A stretch of DNA of 64,000 bases from Siderastrea radians (taxonomy: Eukaryota > Cnidaria > Anthozoa > Scleractinia > Rhizangiidae). How positions within the stretch are numbered: the stretch's first letter is position 1; each line of letters begins with the position of its first letter. The translations under genes were made by a program, and so were the position numbers. The notes under the pieces are model-generated. The model worked only from the letters and a program-made list of their open reading frames with translations, made no database searches and was not told where the DNA came from. Location of the stretch: contig OZ024895.1 of assembly GCA_964017195.1 (NCBI GenBank), positions 9,163,501-9,227,500 on the forward strand, in the 5' to 3' direction. Below are positions 10,528 to 22,176 of the stretch, one piece after another.

Positions 10528-11894
10528 TATTGGAATTAGACTAATTGGAATATTTTTTTGGGGGGGCGGGGAGGGGACGGATAATATTATTGGAAATTTC
10601 TGTCCCCAGGTGGCACAGTTAAATGCAGTTGTTCTGTACAGTGCATATAGACACTTCCTGAGTGTAAGGTTTCAATACACAGATTACCTTAATGTTTTTG
10701 TTAGCCTAACAGGCATTATTGAGCCGAGCAGGTTTACATGTACATGTATGAGGAGAAAGAAAAAATGACGCCTGTGGACAATCTATTGTTTTACCTTTTC
10801 CAAAGAATTTCGACCGTAATGGTGATCGTTCCATTTATACCACATGCCAGTGGTGCTGACTGAAACAGCTGTTACTTTCACAGATAACATCTTCCTCCAG
10901 TGGCTTCAGAAAAATAATGTTTCTAGATGTTTTTTTTTTTTTTTGCTCTCTTTGCCTCTCCAAAAATACACTGTACATAGTTCTGTCCACCAAATCAACT
11001 ACAGTATGTCGGACACAGTACTTATCAAAAACAGTGGGCAGGATATTGGGTGGGGAAGTGGGGGGGGGGGGGTTGGGTTTGAAGTTGTGACTTAATTGGC
11101 ACATGAAACAAGGTACATGTAATATATAGCTGTATCTAATTTATAGTTCTTCAATGTTTGTGTGTATGTTTTTTTTGTTTCAATAAACCATTAAGATTAA
11201 CAGCTATTCACATACATGTCACTGTATTCCTTATAACACCATGTTTGTTTATAGCTTGCAAACAGTAATAAGCACCCTCTAACAAGCATGTAAAGCATGG
11301 CATGCAAATCTACATGAAGTTCAAAATTGGCGTAAAAAAATTATAAACCAAGCACAAAGCATACCCATACAAGAGCAAAGTAAACATGGGTACTTTTGAC
11401 AACTTTTCCATAATCCTATTGCCTTTTTTAGCTAATGCTTTATGTACTGCACAGTCATTCAGTGACTCCATTAATGAACTAAGTTAGTGTCACATTGTTT
11501 AGCAACTTTTTTTTTCAAAAAGATTTAACTAATGTATATGGTTGTGTGTAAAGCCACCTTTCTATAGTATCTAATTATGTGGTTATATTATCCATGTTCA
11601 TGGCAATACCTTTTTTTTTCTGCAGGGCAAAAATCTGCATGTACATTGTGTTCAGGTGATTTGGGTGAATGTGAGTTTTGACTCAGCGTAGCAGAATCTG
11701 CATTTACATACCATTACCTCCAGGTAGGCAAACACATATTAAACAATTTTGCATTCATCGTTTGACCTGTGTTCGCCTGACACAATTATTTGAACTAAAA
11801 GATAATTATATATGCAGTACAACCATGTGTTTGTGTTACTGTTATGTTAGGCTTCACTGCCAAATACAGATGTTTGCCGTACATATTTGTTCAT
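10528..11894. other. No gene recognised
   Basis: Contains a G-rich run (10555-10578), a poly-T run (10930-10944), a short poly-G run (11050-11071) and repeated ACATGTACATGT-like motifs. Short open frames such as 11678-11953 have no recognisable domain. Confidence 0.45.
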
Positions 11895-11897
11895 TTA

Positions 11898-12197
11898 GGG
11901 CCAATCTAGATGGCACGATTTTTGCTTATGACTTTTGTGTGCAACTTTTGTAGTGCATGCTGCTTGCGTCAGGCAAAGATCGTATACAACTCACCATTCT
12001 AACATTTTGATTGTGGCTACGACTGTCGTAGGGTTTTAAACATGTTTCAAAATCCTATGGCATTTTTTGTGTTGTCTGCAACTGTTGTGAAGATGTCGTA
12101 CAGCTGCATTAGACGACACAATTTGTGTCGCAGACACCCCGTGAGCAAGTCGCATACAACAGTTGTAAGCAAAAATTGTGCCGTCTAAATTGGCCCT
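11898..12197. mobile_element. TTA-flanked 300-bp element (Harbinger-type target)
   Basis: The ends GGGCCAATCTAGATGGCACG and the near complement CGTCTAAATTGGCCC are flanked by TTA (11895-11897 and 12198-12200). A 3-bp TTA/TAA duplication fits PIF/Harbinger elements. The interior repeats short motifs such as TGTCGTA and TTGTGTCG but has no coding capacity. It lies just downstream of the broken gene at 12.4 kb. Confidence 0.68.
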
Positions 12198-12361
12198 TAG
12201 AAACCTACATGCACATGTTACTGAAGATATTCAACTTGAGAATAAACAATTATTATACAGCATCAAAAATGGGTTTCAATGACATGCACCAGTAATGGAA
12301 CCATACATGAAAGTTTTTAAACAACTGTGTAGTACTGAAAAGTACTGTTTTTACTTAAGTG

Positions 12362-12990
12362 TCAAAGATGAACTGAGATTTTCCAAGACTCAAGCAGTTT
12401 TAATGCGACTTTCCTTTTATGTAGGATGCCTCTTGATTCCTCTGATCTTGAATGATCACTTGAATTTGGAAGCCGCTCATTCTCCATAAGAAATGAAGTA
12501 TCCCAGGCCTTTAGATCAGCATTCAGTTGCTGGACAGCTTTTAAGACAAAAACTTGTATTTTTGTAAGGTGATTCTCATACCTGTTTAAGCAATATCGTG
12601 ATTTTGGGTTGCGTGCAAGATTAGCCCGCAGCTTGTCAAGCTGTATTACTTCGTGTGTTTTCCCCAACACAATCTCTGTTACCTTTGCTGTTTTGGAGGA
12701 CAACTGCTGCTCACTTTCACAAGGGACATGTGCAGGGTCCTCTGGCATCTTGTGTTGCTCATGACCAGAAGCTTGTTGTTCTAGCTTCTGTTGCTCTGGT
12801 GGTTGGTCTTGTTCATCAGATTCAGTTACATTCTGCTCCTTTTCAATCTCTTCTTTGCTCTTGTTTTCACCACTTGTATGCTCTGTTTCACTGCCATAAT
12901 CTTCATGGTCCTCCACTTCTATTTGGCCAAAAATTACAGCTGCAACTGTGAGTTCATCTGTACTGCCAAACTCTTCACAGGATGTTCCTT
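12362..12990 (-). pseudogene. Unknown cnidarian-type protein, C-terminal exon
   Basis: The open frame starts after an acceptor (TTTTTCCCAG) and ends with a stop at 12362. It encodes an acidic, Glu/Gln-rich segment (SEQQLSSK, EEIEKEQNV), then a more structured tail with LRANLARNPKSRYCLNRY. I recognise no domain and propose no function. It follows the exon at about 13.4 kb on the same strand and is probably its 3' continuation. The upstream exons carry frameshifts, so I class the whole locus as a decayed gene; this exon alone is intact. Confidence 0.55.
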
Positions 12991-13146
12991 CTGGGAAAAA
13001 AATAAAATGATCACAGTAAATTTTGATTTCTGCAATAGAGTTTGATTCTCTGTATTCTATACATAGTCATGTACACTACGGTACAATGTACTGTACAACT
13101 TATAGAACGCTATGAAAAAGAGATAATGATGATGATACAGGTGTAG

Positions 13147-13277
13147 ATGTTGTAGTTCAATTTTATCCTTGGTTCAATTTTTATCTTCTTTTGTTTTATA
13201 TTCGTTATCATATATTAACATAAGAAAGAACAAAGGAAAATAAAAATTGAACCAAGGATTAAATTGAACTACAACAT
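13147..13277. mobile_element. Short palindromic element in an intron
   Basis: The ends ATGTTGTAGTTCAATTTTAT and ATTTAATTGAACTACAACAT are inverted copies, and the inner blocks CCTTGGTTCAATTTTTAT/ATAAAAATTGAACCAAGG also pair. A half copy occurs at about 43247-43290. It is 131 bp with no coding content. Confidence 0.75.
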
Positions 13278-13389
13278 AGACACATTGTAATAATTAGAGT
13301 ATTGTTATAATTAGTACATGATTTACAGACTGTTTAGTGTGATGGCACAAGTTACATGTACAGACAAGCATTGACTAAGTGCTACTATG

Positions 13390-14195
13390 TACATTTTATT
13401 ACACAAATTCCCAATACCATGGTGTTGTCCACTGTCAAATTTCTCTGATTGGTTGTCTTCAACTTCAGGCACTCTGGCTTCATTTGAATGCAGCTTGTCA
13501 TACACTAGCTTCCCACTTTCACATCTCAGTTTGTAAAGGGGTAGCTCTTCAGGCTTCTCTTTGCATTGCTCCCAAGCAAGTTCCAAGCTGTACACTGTAC
13601 TGCTTTAATAGAACTTGATCTGAAATGCAGTAGACGCGGACCCTCTGGGTGCTCTGTGGGTTCATCAGGGTCATCGCAAAATTCCACTGATCCATCATCT
13701 TGCCAGTGCCACCACACCCCAGGCCCTGGTAAAAGGAAATCGCTGATAACTTCAAGGTGGGCTAGCCATAGACTGGGCTTCTTTGTCAGCAGATCTTTGC
13801 TCACTCTTGTGTTGTTCCCTACAGGTAGTTTCTTTGCAAGTTTGGAGATTTCTCGCTCCTGAATAACCACTGTATGATCTGCATCATTGCAGTCTTCTCC
13901 TTGAATGTGGGGAAATGCATTCGGGACCAGATCTTCAGCATGCTTACTCCATGTATTTCTGGTGATGTCAACAATTCTGTCAAAAAATCTCTCAAACAGC
14001 TCTGCATTTATTGATGACAGGCTGACCAGTCTGTAAATGACTGCAGCATGGTGCACAGCACTGTGGTAGTAGATGCCGTGAAGTTTGCGACTTGTCATTG
14101 TCTTTGGTGGAGTCAGTACCGCCCTCACTGCTATGGCATGTCGGAATGCTAGGTTGGCAAGGCGCAAAATTTGTCTGGGGTTCCTGTTGACCTCT
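13390..14195 (-). pseudogene. Unknown multi-copy cnidarian protein, central-C part (frameshifted)
   Basis: The main frame (14167-13526) reads RLANLAFRHAIAVRAVLTPP, then HGIYYHSAVHHAAVIYRLVS and SINAELFERFFDRI, a conserved-looking block. It passes out of frame near 13600, and a second frame continues with ELAWEQCKEKPEELPLYKLR to about 13420. The upstream junction with the next segment is a slip at a T-run (about 14200). I believe this belongs to a protein family present in many copies in cnidarian genomes, possibly carried by a mobile element, but its function is unknown to me. Two frameshifts in 800 bp indicate decay or assembly error. Confidence 0.55.
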
Positions 14196-15557
14196 TTAGA
14201 ATAAAAAAATCCCCATCATTTCTGCCATTGTTGTCAGTAATTCCATCACATGTTCATCTGCTTTGTCAGCAAGGAGAATGGTCACTTGTAGAAGTGCTCG
14301 GCAGTAGTCAGTGCAGCGAAGTTTGTCCTTCTTAAGTGCCATGGAGAGCGTTTCTTTCAGTGTCACCAGTGTGTCCACATCTGTGATGTGATGAGAGAGT
14401 TCATCAAGTATATTGGAAATGTGATTCAGGCAGCAGTGAAGTGGTTCAAAGAACAGTACCTCATAATCTTCCAGGTTGAGTTCTTTTAATGTTAGGTTGT
14501 TGTCTCCATACAACAGTACAGGAACACGGGCTGTACCACCATGAATGTCAGCACGTCGTTCTTGTAAGTCCTGTTTCAGTCCACTGTCATCTTCACCTCT
14601 TGCTTGGAGTTCCCTCCTAGGCTGCTCCACTTTCAAATTCTTAAATGGGTGAAGGCCTCCTTTCTTTCCCTCAGGGCCAGCAAGAACAAGTTTCTGTTTT
14701 TCTTCTAGATTTGTGTACCTCTGATGTGACATATACTGAAAGTCAGTTCCACTTCTCATGTCCCCATCACAACCAACACAGCCTCTGTGCCCTCCTTTCT
14801 GGGTTCCATCCTCGAATTCAACACTTGGATTGTCTCCGTTCATAGATCGCATTTTGTCTTTGATGTTAACACCTTGAAGATTTATTGGCTGAGACAGGCC
14901 ACGTAGACATTCTTGTCTAGTGGGAATAAACAGCATTTGATCTGCATCACCACTGCCGCGCACCCCCTGCATGTAAAGCTGAGGCTGTTCTACAACTGCT
15001 TGAACATCAACTTCTTTGGTGGAGCTTTCAGCCTTGGCCATGTACTCAGCATTTGTTAGGTGGATGGCAGGATCATAAATCTCTCGAAGAAGAAAGAGCA
15101 GCAGACCATTTTGATCCAATCCCAGCATGATCATGCCAGACCAACCAATGTCTTGTTCTCTCAACTTCTTTCAGTCGCGCTCTCAATTCTTCAGATTCTT
15201 CATCGGTACATGGTTCATTGAGGTGGACCAATCGCTGCTGCAATTCTTCTCTGCTAAACTGGTTGTATTCCTGGTCTGACCTTACTCATACATTTTTCAT
15301 GTTTGGTCAAGCATTTTTGTCTTATTTCAGACAGTGGGAACTTCTGTGCTGCCAACTTAAAGGGGTGCTTCTCAATCTTTCCTTCTGGGGTTATGACCAG
15401 CTTTATACAATCTGTTTCCAGTACTGGAACTCCTATACTGAATTCGCCCGACTCTATTTTCTCTGCAATTTCGCGCTTGATCTCACTGTTGGTACGTTGC
15501 ACTGGCATAGATATTTCACCCCCAATCTGTTTCTTAATCGCCCTTCGGATTTTTGGC
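14196..15557 (-). pseudogene. Unknown multi-copy cnidarian protein, N-central part with SAP-like motif
   Basis: Starting after an acceptor (TTTTTAG at about 15560), one frame encodes a 100-residue segment. A second carries RTRHWLVWHDHAGIG and a third continues with REIYDPAIHLTNAEYMAK. Downstream are SMNGDNPSVEFEDGTQKGG, the pair CVGC, and KNLKVEQPRRELQARGEDD. The last has the spacing of a SAP-type DNA-binding helix pair (hydrophobic-x-x-L-R-x-E-L-x-x-R-G). Then follow RVPVLLYGDN and LEDYEVLFFEPLHCCLNHIS. At least two frameshifts (about 15290 and 15170) break it. What it binds or does is not known to me. Confidence 0.55.
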
Positions 15558-16936
15558 CCTAAAAGGAAGCAAACATTAAACTTAGTTATTTTTACTACTT
15601 AACGTAGTTTTGTATTCTCCAAGTACTACATACAGTATGTTGTATTTTACTCAGCTAGAGATAACATTTGCATTAATTTTATTCTGTGATTAACAAAAGC
15701 AATAATTGGAAACAAGGTAGAATTGCTAAGTCATGACTTCCTGGAAGACAACACTGTCAAGCTTGTTACAGTGGAACCCGAATTATAATGAACCCCTATG
15801 TAACAAAGTCCTAGTATAGCTTTAGCATGTCTTAGTAAGCAAACATACTAACTTCCAAGAAATCCACTGGACATATTGTTCATGGCTTATAATTAATGTT
15901 TTTTTTGGACAACATTTGTTCAATTGCTATATATGTACACATATTAAATCTCCATTTATTGCCTTTTATTAAAGGGAGAGTTTCCCTTAATCTCAAAGTA
16001 TGTAGTTTTGATTTACTTTCTTGAACATGGTTACATCTCTGTTTTTATTGCTGAATTCATTATAATTAGACCAGTTAACATTTAACCAAATAAAAATATT
16101 TTTCTTGCAGTCTCATTAGTCTGGTCAAGTGCAAAGAAAAGGTGAGACAATTTTTAAATAGTTTTGTTTGAGGATGGCTAGAATGGCTTCCATGTAGTTC
16201 TGGGTGTTATACGTGTAGATGGTGTACAGTGTATACCATAAAGTTCTGAATATAAGCCCTGGACGTTTTGTGCAGCTTATTTTGCAGAGGTTTTGTTATT
16301 GGAGGCAATTGGTAGGGTCACCCTTATGAAATATGTTAGGGCAGGCTGGACATTCAAATATTTAGCTGTCAACCTGTAAGTTGCAAAGCCCTCAAACTAA
16401 TGAACAATTTTCTGTTTAGTGTTATTACTGATCCAGCAAGGGTACTTTGAGATCTAATAGGCACTTACTGACCACCTTACCTACACTAAACATACAGACT
16501 AAATCTCAGTCTCAATTGAACTTGCATACCATATGAATAATACTCTGTTAGCAGAAATAGTCCATTTTACAGTTGTGAGCTTGGTGACCTGGCCTTTGAG
16601 TGGAGGCGAGGCTGGAGTTCACCTTGTTTTGATACAAACCCTCCTGCTTTTCATATGTAAATACAAACTAGTTAGCATGAGAACAACATGATTTACATGT
16701 GAAAAGCAGGAGGGTCTTTATCAAAACAAGGTCAACTCTAACCTCACTTCCACTCAAAGGGAGGGTCACTAAGAACACAACTGTGAAATGGCCTGTTTGA
16801 GTAAAGCAACTGTGCCTCTTACCCACCCCCCCTGTGTTTGCTTTTATTAAATTTCCCATGGATGGCTTCATTCTTACCATGAGAATTATAAGGCATTTAA
16901 AGAGACTACATTAGCACCCAAAATAAAATTACCCAC
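15558..16936 (-). other. Intron of the unknown gene
   Basis: Lies between the acceptor near 15558 and a donor-like GGGTGGGTAA near 16930. It holds a palindromic element at 16562-16792 and otherwise AT-rich sequence without recognisable coding content. Confidence 0.45.
16562..16792. mobile_element. Palindromic element, about 230 bp
   Basis: The arms start CCATTTTACAGTTGTG and end CACAACTGTGAAATGG. Both contain CCTTTGAGTGGA and CACCTTGTTTTGAT or GACCTTGTTTTGAT with CCTCCTGCTTTTCA in mirror order. The loop is at about 16675. It has no coding content, and I see no clear target duplication. Confidence 0.72.
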
Positions 16937-17415
16937 CCTTTTGTTGTTCAAACTTGTCAGTGTTAATTCCTTGGGCTTGTAAGAAAGCTTTCAGAAGCTG
17001 TCCAGCATTCTGTGGGGAAGTTGACGAGCCTGCTTTCCTAATTTTATATTCCCTGGCCTTCTGTGAACTTTCACAGATGTCCAAGTAGTGACATCTGCCA
17101 GTAGTCGATCCAGTTCTACATCAATTGACGCTGGTCCATGTGACCTTTTTCGCTTCTTCGCTTGGCTTCTATCCTCAGCCTCGTCAATACTCTCGAAGCT
17201 TTCATCTAGCCGTTGCCGCTTTCTTGTTGCAAATGATGATCTTTGAGCTAGATGAAGCTGTACGTCATTTTCTTTCCAAGATTTTTCTACGCTTTTTTTT
17301 TGAATTTTCTTTTTTGATTTCGATTTTTTTTCTTTCTTTCAGCCGGTGTCATCTTGTGCTGTAAACCAGCTTCTGGAACTGATGTCAGGACTTCACTGAA
17401 AGATTTTCCCAACCT
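16937..17415 (-). pseudogene. Unknown cnidarian protein, basic N-terminal exon
   Basis: The minus strand reads EVLTSVPEAGLQHK, then a lysine-rich stretch MTPAERKKKNRNQKRKF broken by a stop. In another frame it reads AQRSSFATRKRQRLDESFES and EAEDRSQAKKRKR (nuclear-localisation-like), then after a further slip NAGQLLKAFLQAQGINTDKF. Three frames for one apparently continuous protein imply frameshifts. It should join the exon at 18190-18511; a 745-bp element is inserted between them. Confidence 0.5.
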
Positions 17416-17440
17416 CTCCTGTCATGTATTGTCAAACTCC

Positions 17441-18185
17441 TTTTTTACAATAACTGAGCGAATTCTCGCGCGCTGATTGGCTAATTTTTATTGTCAATAA
17501 GAGTACAGACGGATGAAACTCGTAAAGCTGACGCAATCAGCAAAAGTTTTGTCAAACTTTTCAGCGCTACATTCTTGATGAGGCGAGAATTGTACCACAA
17601 ATCTAGTAGTCTTCAATGAGGAAATCATCTAAAATTTATGGGTTAAAACTGAAGAAACCATTGCAACCTTAGAGAGAAAAGATGAGGATGTTTGCTGAGG
17701 ATTCAGACCTGAAAATCGGCGGTTAGCGGGAATTTGTGCAGTCGATGAAATTAAGCTGAACCCTGTTTTAGCGGATTATTTTGTGAACAGTTTTCACTGG
17801 ATTAAAGGTTAGTTGAGCAATTCGGATTTTTCCTTGTATTTCTGGCCTATTCTTACTAAAGTTTTAATTTACGAGCCTATGATTCTCCGAATTACAGCGA
17901 TGAAATTTTGATTCTGCGGCAATCTCATCTTCTATTGACTCTTGCATTTCTTTCCTTCGTTTGAAAATCAGTTTTGGCTTTTTTGTTATTGTAAAAAACA
18001 AATTGACGTCAGTTTTTTATGCGTCTGTCCTCTTATTGACGATAAATTTCGTCACAACATTGTCAAAGTTTTTTGTAGATCCACTCGCCTGCGGCTCGAG
18101 AATCTACAACACTTTGACAATGTTATGACGAAATTTATCGTCAATAAGAGGACAGACGCATAAAAAACTGACGTCAATTTGTTAA
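17441..18185. mobile_element. Composite 745-bp element, left copy
   Basis: One end begins TTTTTTACAATAACTGAGCG; the other ends GACGTCAATTTGTTAA. The outer 555 bp is bounded by TTTTTTACAATAAC and its complement GTTATTGTAAAAAA at about 17990, followed by a 185-bp palindrome (17998-18182). The same two-part unit recurs inverted at 19486-20227. The insertion interrupts the reading frame of the unknown gene right after the codons for GTTIY at 18190. No transposase is seen. Confidence 0.75.
17998..18182. repeat. Perfect-arm palindrome with AACAAATTGACGTC ends
   Basis: ACAAATTGACGTCAG runs to CTGACGTCAATTTGT. The arms include GCGTCTGTCCTCTTATTGAC and its complement, and the centre is around ATCCACTCGCCTGCGGC. 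The arms are about 70 bp with very few differences. A matching palindrome lies at 19488-19673. Confidence 0.85.
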
Positions 18186-18511
18186 GTAAATTGTTGTCCC
18201 AATGGTCTTCACCTCACTTTGGGACGGTTTCGGGAGTGGCTTTGTCATCGCCTGTGCTTGTTGCCGGATTGCAGTGATTGGTTCTCGATTCAGTGGCACA
18301 CAACCTCTTTTCTTCTCGAAAAGACTGCTCTCAGTGGGGTGCATAACTGTACAACATTTGCAGCTGTTTGCAATGTGCAATGTTTTCCTGCCCTCAGCTG
18401 CTTTTTTCCACTTGGAAGATGAGAATGCTTCCAAGTACACTTTTTTCGTACTGGGAGGTGCCCACTTTGCAAACTTCTTGTCAATATTTTTGTATTTCTT
18501 TAGGAATAGAC
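18186..18511 (-). pseudogene. Unknown cnidarian protein, second exon, cut by the composite element
   Basis: It starts at an acceptor (TTATTGGTAG) in phase with the exon at 18623-18809 and reads LFLKKYKNIDKKFAKWAPPS, then VYLEAFSSSKWKKAAEGRKT and a Cys pair CKCC. The frame ends artificially two codons into the inserted element. The composition (aromatic, basic, paired Cys) suggests a small zinc-ribbon-like or DNA-contacting segment, which is inference only. Confidence 0.5.
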
Positions 18512-18622
18512 CTACCAATAAAAAGTTGTTTTTAATTAATTAACGCTTTTTGTTTGTTAACTGTAAGTTTAAAAAACTCACAGAAGCCATTAAAAGTTAT
18601 TAAAAAAAAATTAATTGCTTAC

Positions 18623-18809
18623 TTTTGCTGATATGCATACGTGGGTAATCTTTGAAAGTCTCCATGTATACCCTGTGCCGTTCACTGAGGAGGCGACTCT
18701 TGTACGATCTTTCCGTTTCACCATTTCTCCTTTCTAATGTTTTTTGGACCATGGATTTTGTTTCCCACAAACAGACACGAGCAAATCCACAGTCAATTCC
18801 CATTTTCAT
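18623..18809 (-). pseudogene. Unknown cnidarian protein, first coding exon
   Basis: The frame starts with ATG (MKMGIDCGFARVCLW), continues with a basic helical stretch (RRNGETERSYKSRLLSERHR), and ends at a donor AAAAGTAAGC whose phase (1) matches the next exon. The E2F-like sequence TTTCCCGCC lies 60 bp upstream on the same strand. This is probably the original 5' end of the broken gene that continues down to 12.36 kb. An alternative is an unrelated short gene. Confidence 0.45.
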
Positions 18810-18899
18810 TCAGTTAGTCCAGTTACTTTAAGCTCACATTTTTTTTTTCGGATTTTCTTTTTTGTCGGCGGGAAATTAGCGCAAATTGCGCATTCTTAT

Positions 18900-19485
18900 G
18901 CTATATATCCCCACCCACCCGGCCCAAGTGAAAACTGGAGGGGTTAGGGAGAGGAAAGCTTATAATATTTTATTGGGAAGAAAGCATTACTAAAAATCCT
19001 ACCTGGGACACAAAATATGGCTAAAAATTACCGTCCAACTTTGGCTCTTTATATCCCTCTCCATGGGAAAGTTTTGGTCGTGTTTCAATCTGTTCTGTCT
19101 GGAGTTGCGAAATGCAATCAACTACCCAGCCCTCCCCTCGTGAGCAGTGGTTGTTGGTAGTAGAGTGAAGTTGAATGAAAATCATTCAATAAGCAAACAA
19201 TCTAAACAGATATGATTTTGAACAGCTGAAGCGTATTCCCAAATGATATGTTGCAGGTGCTTATTTCAAAATATCATTTTATTTTAACAAGGATTTTAAG
19301 CTTATAAGTTTATTGTCTTTAAAAGACGTGTGATAAGGAACAAAAAATACACAGCATAATCATGCATTTATAAAATTGTCCGATGTTAAAGCAGTAGACG
19401 CCAAAGACGTTATCAGGGAAGTTTATTATGCCATTTTCTCGTCTGTAGCTCATCTGGCTCGTTCGTAGCTTTGTCTGTCGGCCAT
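18900..19485. other. No gene recognised
   Basis: Lies upstream of the first exon and inside the pair of inverted composite elements. I see nothing beyond AT-rich sequence and possible promoter-like motifs near 18868-18905 (minus-strand TTTCCCGCC and plus-strand CTATATAT). Confidence 0.4.
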
Positions 19486-20227
19486 TTAACAAATTGACGT
19501 CAGTTTTTTATGCGTCTGTCCTCTTATTGATGATCAATTTCGTCATCACATTGTCAAAGTGTTGTAGATCCACGAGCCGCAGGCAAGTGGGTCTACAACA
19601 AACTTTGACAATGTGATGACGAAATTGATCATCAATAAGAGGACAGACGCATAAAAAACTGACGTCAATTTGTTTTTTACAATAACAAAAAAACAAAACT
19701 GATTTTCAAACGAAGGAAAGAAATGCAAGAGTCGATGGAAGGTGCGATTGCCGCAGAATCAGAATTTCATTGTTGTAATCCGGAGAATCACAGCCTCGTA
19801 AATTAAAACTTTAGTAAGAATAGGCCATAAATTCAAGGAAAAATTCGAATTGCTCAACTAACCTTTAATCCAGCGAAAACTGTTCACAAAATAATCCGCT
19901 AAAACTCGGTTCAGCTTAATTTCATTGACAGCACAAATTCCCGTTCACTGCCGATTTTCAGGTCTGAATCCTCAACAAACATCCTCAGCTTTTCGCTCCA
20001 AGGTTGCAATGGTTTCTTCAGTTTTAACACATAAATTTTAAATGATTTCTTCTTTGAAGATTAGTAGATTTGTGGTACAATTATCGCCTCGTCAAGAATG
20101 CAGCGCTGAAAAGTTTGACAAAACTTTGCTGATTGCGTCAGCTTTACGCGTTTCATCCGTCTGTACTCCTATTGACAATAAAAATTAGCCAATCAGCGCG
20201 CGAGAATTCGCTCAGTTATTGTAAAAA
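19486..20227. mobile_element. Composite element, right copy (inverted relative to 17441)
   Basis: Reads as the reverse complement of 17441-18185, beginning TTAACAAATTGACGTC and ending CGCTCAGTTATTGTAAAAA. It contains its own palindrome at 19488-19673 and the 555-bp outer part. Many single-base differences from the left copy show both are old or diverged before insertion. Confidence 0.75.
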
Positions 20228-20691
20228 TTTATTTTGAGTCGCGTTGTTGTCTCTTTAGACCAGCGAATTCGTCTAATAGTCCGCTCCAAGCCGTTCTCTG
20301 TGAAACGAAAGGAAAACAAAATGGCGCCTCTGTGTTATATTAAACAGGGCACGCAAATTCCATTACGATACTTTCGTCCTTAATATTTTTTGAGAGAAAT
20401 GAAGGAAATTCATTCCAAACGTGAAAGGTAGGTAATTTTAATTGGCTGTTTGCTTAGCGCATTTGTTTATAATGATTTTTGTTTTTCGGCGGCAATTTGG
20501 TCAGAGACTGAACGAAGTTTTGGTGCATCACGTGACCAGTCACGTGACCACCATGTGCTTGATTGTCGCTTTAAGGCAAATGTTCGTATTGAGAACAATC
20601 TACCAGGAAAATTTCGCGGCTATCTAGTGTATGATGTCAAAGATATACATGATTTTGTTAAAAAGCCCAGTTTCCTTGCTTGACCTAGGCC
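20228..20691. other. No supported gene
   Basis: An ATG in the context AACAAAATGGCGCC at about 20321 opens only a 21-codon frame. The palindromic box CACGTGACCAGTCACGTGAC at about 20528 resembles TCACGTGAC E-box-type sites and has a related box CACGTGACATGTCACGTGAC at about 22675. Confidence 0.35.
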
Positions 20692-20695
20692 TTAA

Positions 20696-22176
20696 GGTAT
20701 CATGGTACCCCAAAATTGACCATGTTTTGGAAAAATACACTTCTGTCATTTTCAGATAGATATTATTCAAACCTCTCTTTTACAAAAAGTTTCAGAAAAA
20801 AAGATTGTTTCTACGCAAAGATATGGACGAAAAAAGATTTGTGGCATTAATTTTCTCTAATCATGTGTTGACAGTCATCTGTCAACAACGCTGAAAATAG
20901 CATGTGACATAACAGGGCCCCGATGTTTTGACACGCGATCGATTGCGTAGCAGCTCCCGCTTATTTCGAGTGTGTCTACAAAGTGGCTTTGATCATATCT
21001 GTGAAAGAGAGAGAGAGAAAAAAGATCGAGCGTTGAGGAATTACTTGCGCTTCCTGACTCCTCGCTTGTCAGTGTGATAAGCTTCGACTGCCAGCTCGCT
21101 TTTCGTAACGCGAACGGCCAAAAACAATCCACCATTCAAATTCCATAACATTTCTTCAAAGCCAGAGGTATCAAAGAATCAACTTGACGCAAAAGACGGC
21201 ATGTCCAGGAAAGTATGGAATTTGTCGCCAGTAATAAAGAAGTTTATTTTTTTCCCATTTGGTCGCATTTCTGACAGGATGTTCTCTCTTAGATCTTGAG
21301 CCGAACACGTGGCGGCTTCTTCGCAGATTTCAGTGTGCTTTCCTTTCGCCTTTCCTCTCGTCTTTCAGGTCCCGGCAGCTTGGGTAGTCTTACCCAGCTC
21401 AAATGATGATGCCTTCGGCTTATTGCATTTGAAAACCCTTTGAACGGCACTCGTACTCAACGAAAGTCGCTTTCCAACATAAAAACACGCAGAATTTGAC
21501 ACCATCCTTGTCGGCATGTTTGTGCTATTGTTGTAAGGCGGTAAGTTGAGCCTCCCCTCTGTCAACCGCAGGTAATTATCCTGACACCTAGGTGTTTTAA
21601 TCTCCTCAGACCGGAAAAAGTTTCCAAATCATATTTTGGCTTTTTTCTCGAAACTAACTTTTCAAGAAATTGGGTGCACATTTTAAATTCGCGTTCAGCG
21701 AGTTTTCAACCATTTTAGCTCAAATTTGGCGACAATCTTGCCACATAATTTGACACCAAAACCGTGTCTCCGAATTTTAATTATTGCTTTCATTCAAAAG
21801 TTATGATCCGTAAAAGAAAGAGGAGAGGTGTTTCTTCGAACTTCAAAGTTTAACTGAGTGCAGAAAATAAACCAGGCCAGATACAAAAATTCGGAGACAC
21901 GGTTTTTGAGACAAAGATGTGAAGAATTCGGCGCGATGTTCGTCTTTCTCTTCAGATCATTCTCGACTGGAGCGGAACCGATTTTGTGAACGATGTACTT
22001 TTTAAAAACGTAGTCTCTATTTTCGACACAGTTGTCTTTTTTCTTTATCTAAATACGTTTTCGTAATCTTCAATTATTAAGCTTTCAGAAAATATATAGT
22101 TTGTTAGGGTCCTTGTGAAACGCCTGACGCTAAAACGGTGAAAACGCAATGTTGCCATTTGGGGTACCCTGATACC
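20696..22176. mobile_element. TTAA-flanked 1.48-kb element
   Basis: The ends GGTATCATGGTACCCCAAA and TTTGGGGTACCCTGATACC are inverted repeats with TTAA on both sides (20692-20695 and 22177-22180). Internal open frames (20875-21135, 21365-21565) have no recognisable transposase motif. The inner sequence also carries GAGACACGG blocks in both orientations near 21763 and 21893. Confidence 0.8.

Noticed and set aside
13526..15164. Naming the unknown protein a transposase or RAG-like recombinase
   Set aside because: No catalytic Asp/Glu triad can be pointed to and no terminal repeats bracket the gene; similarity is only from memory of family blocks.
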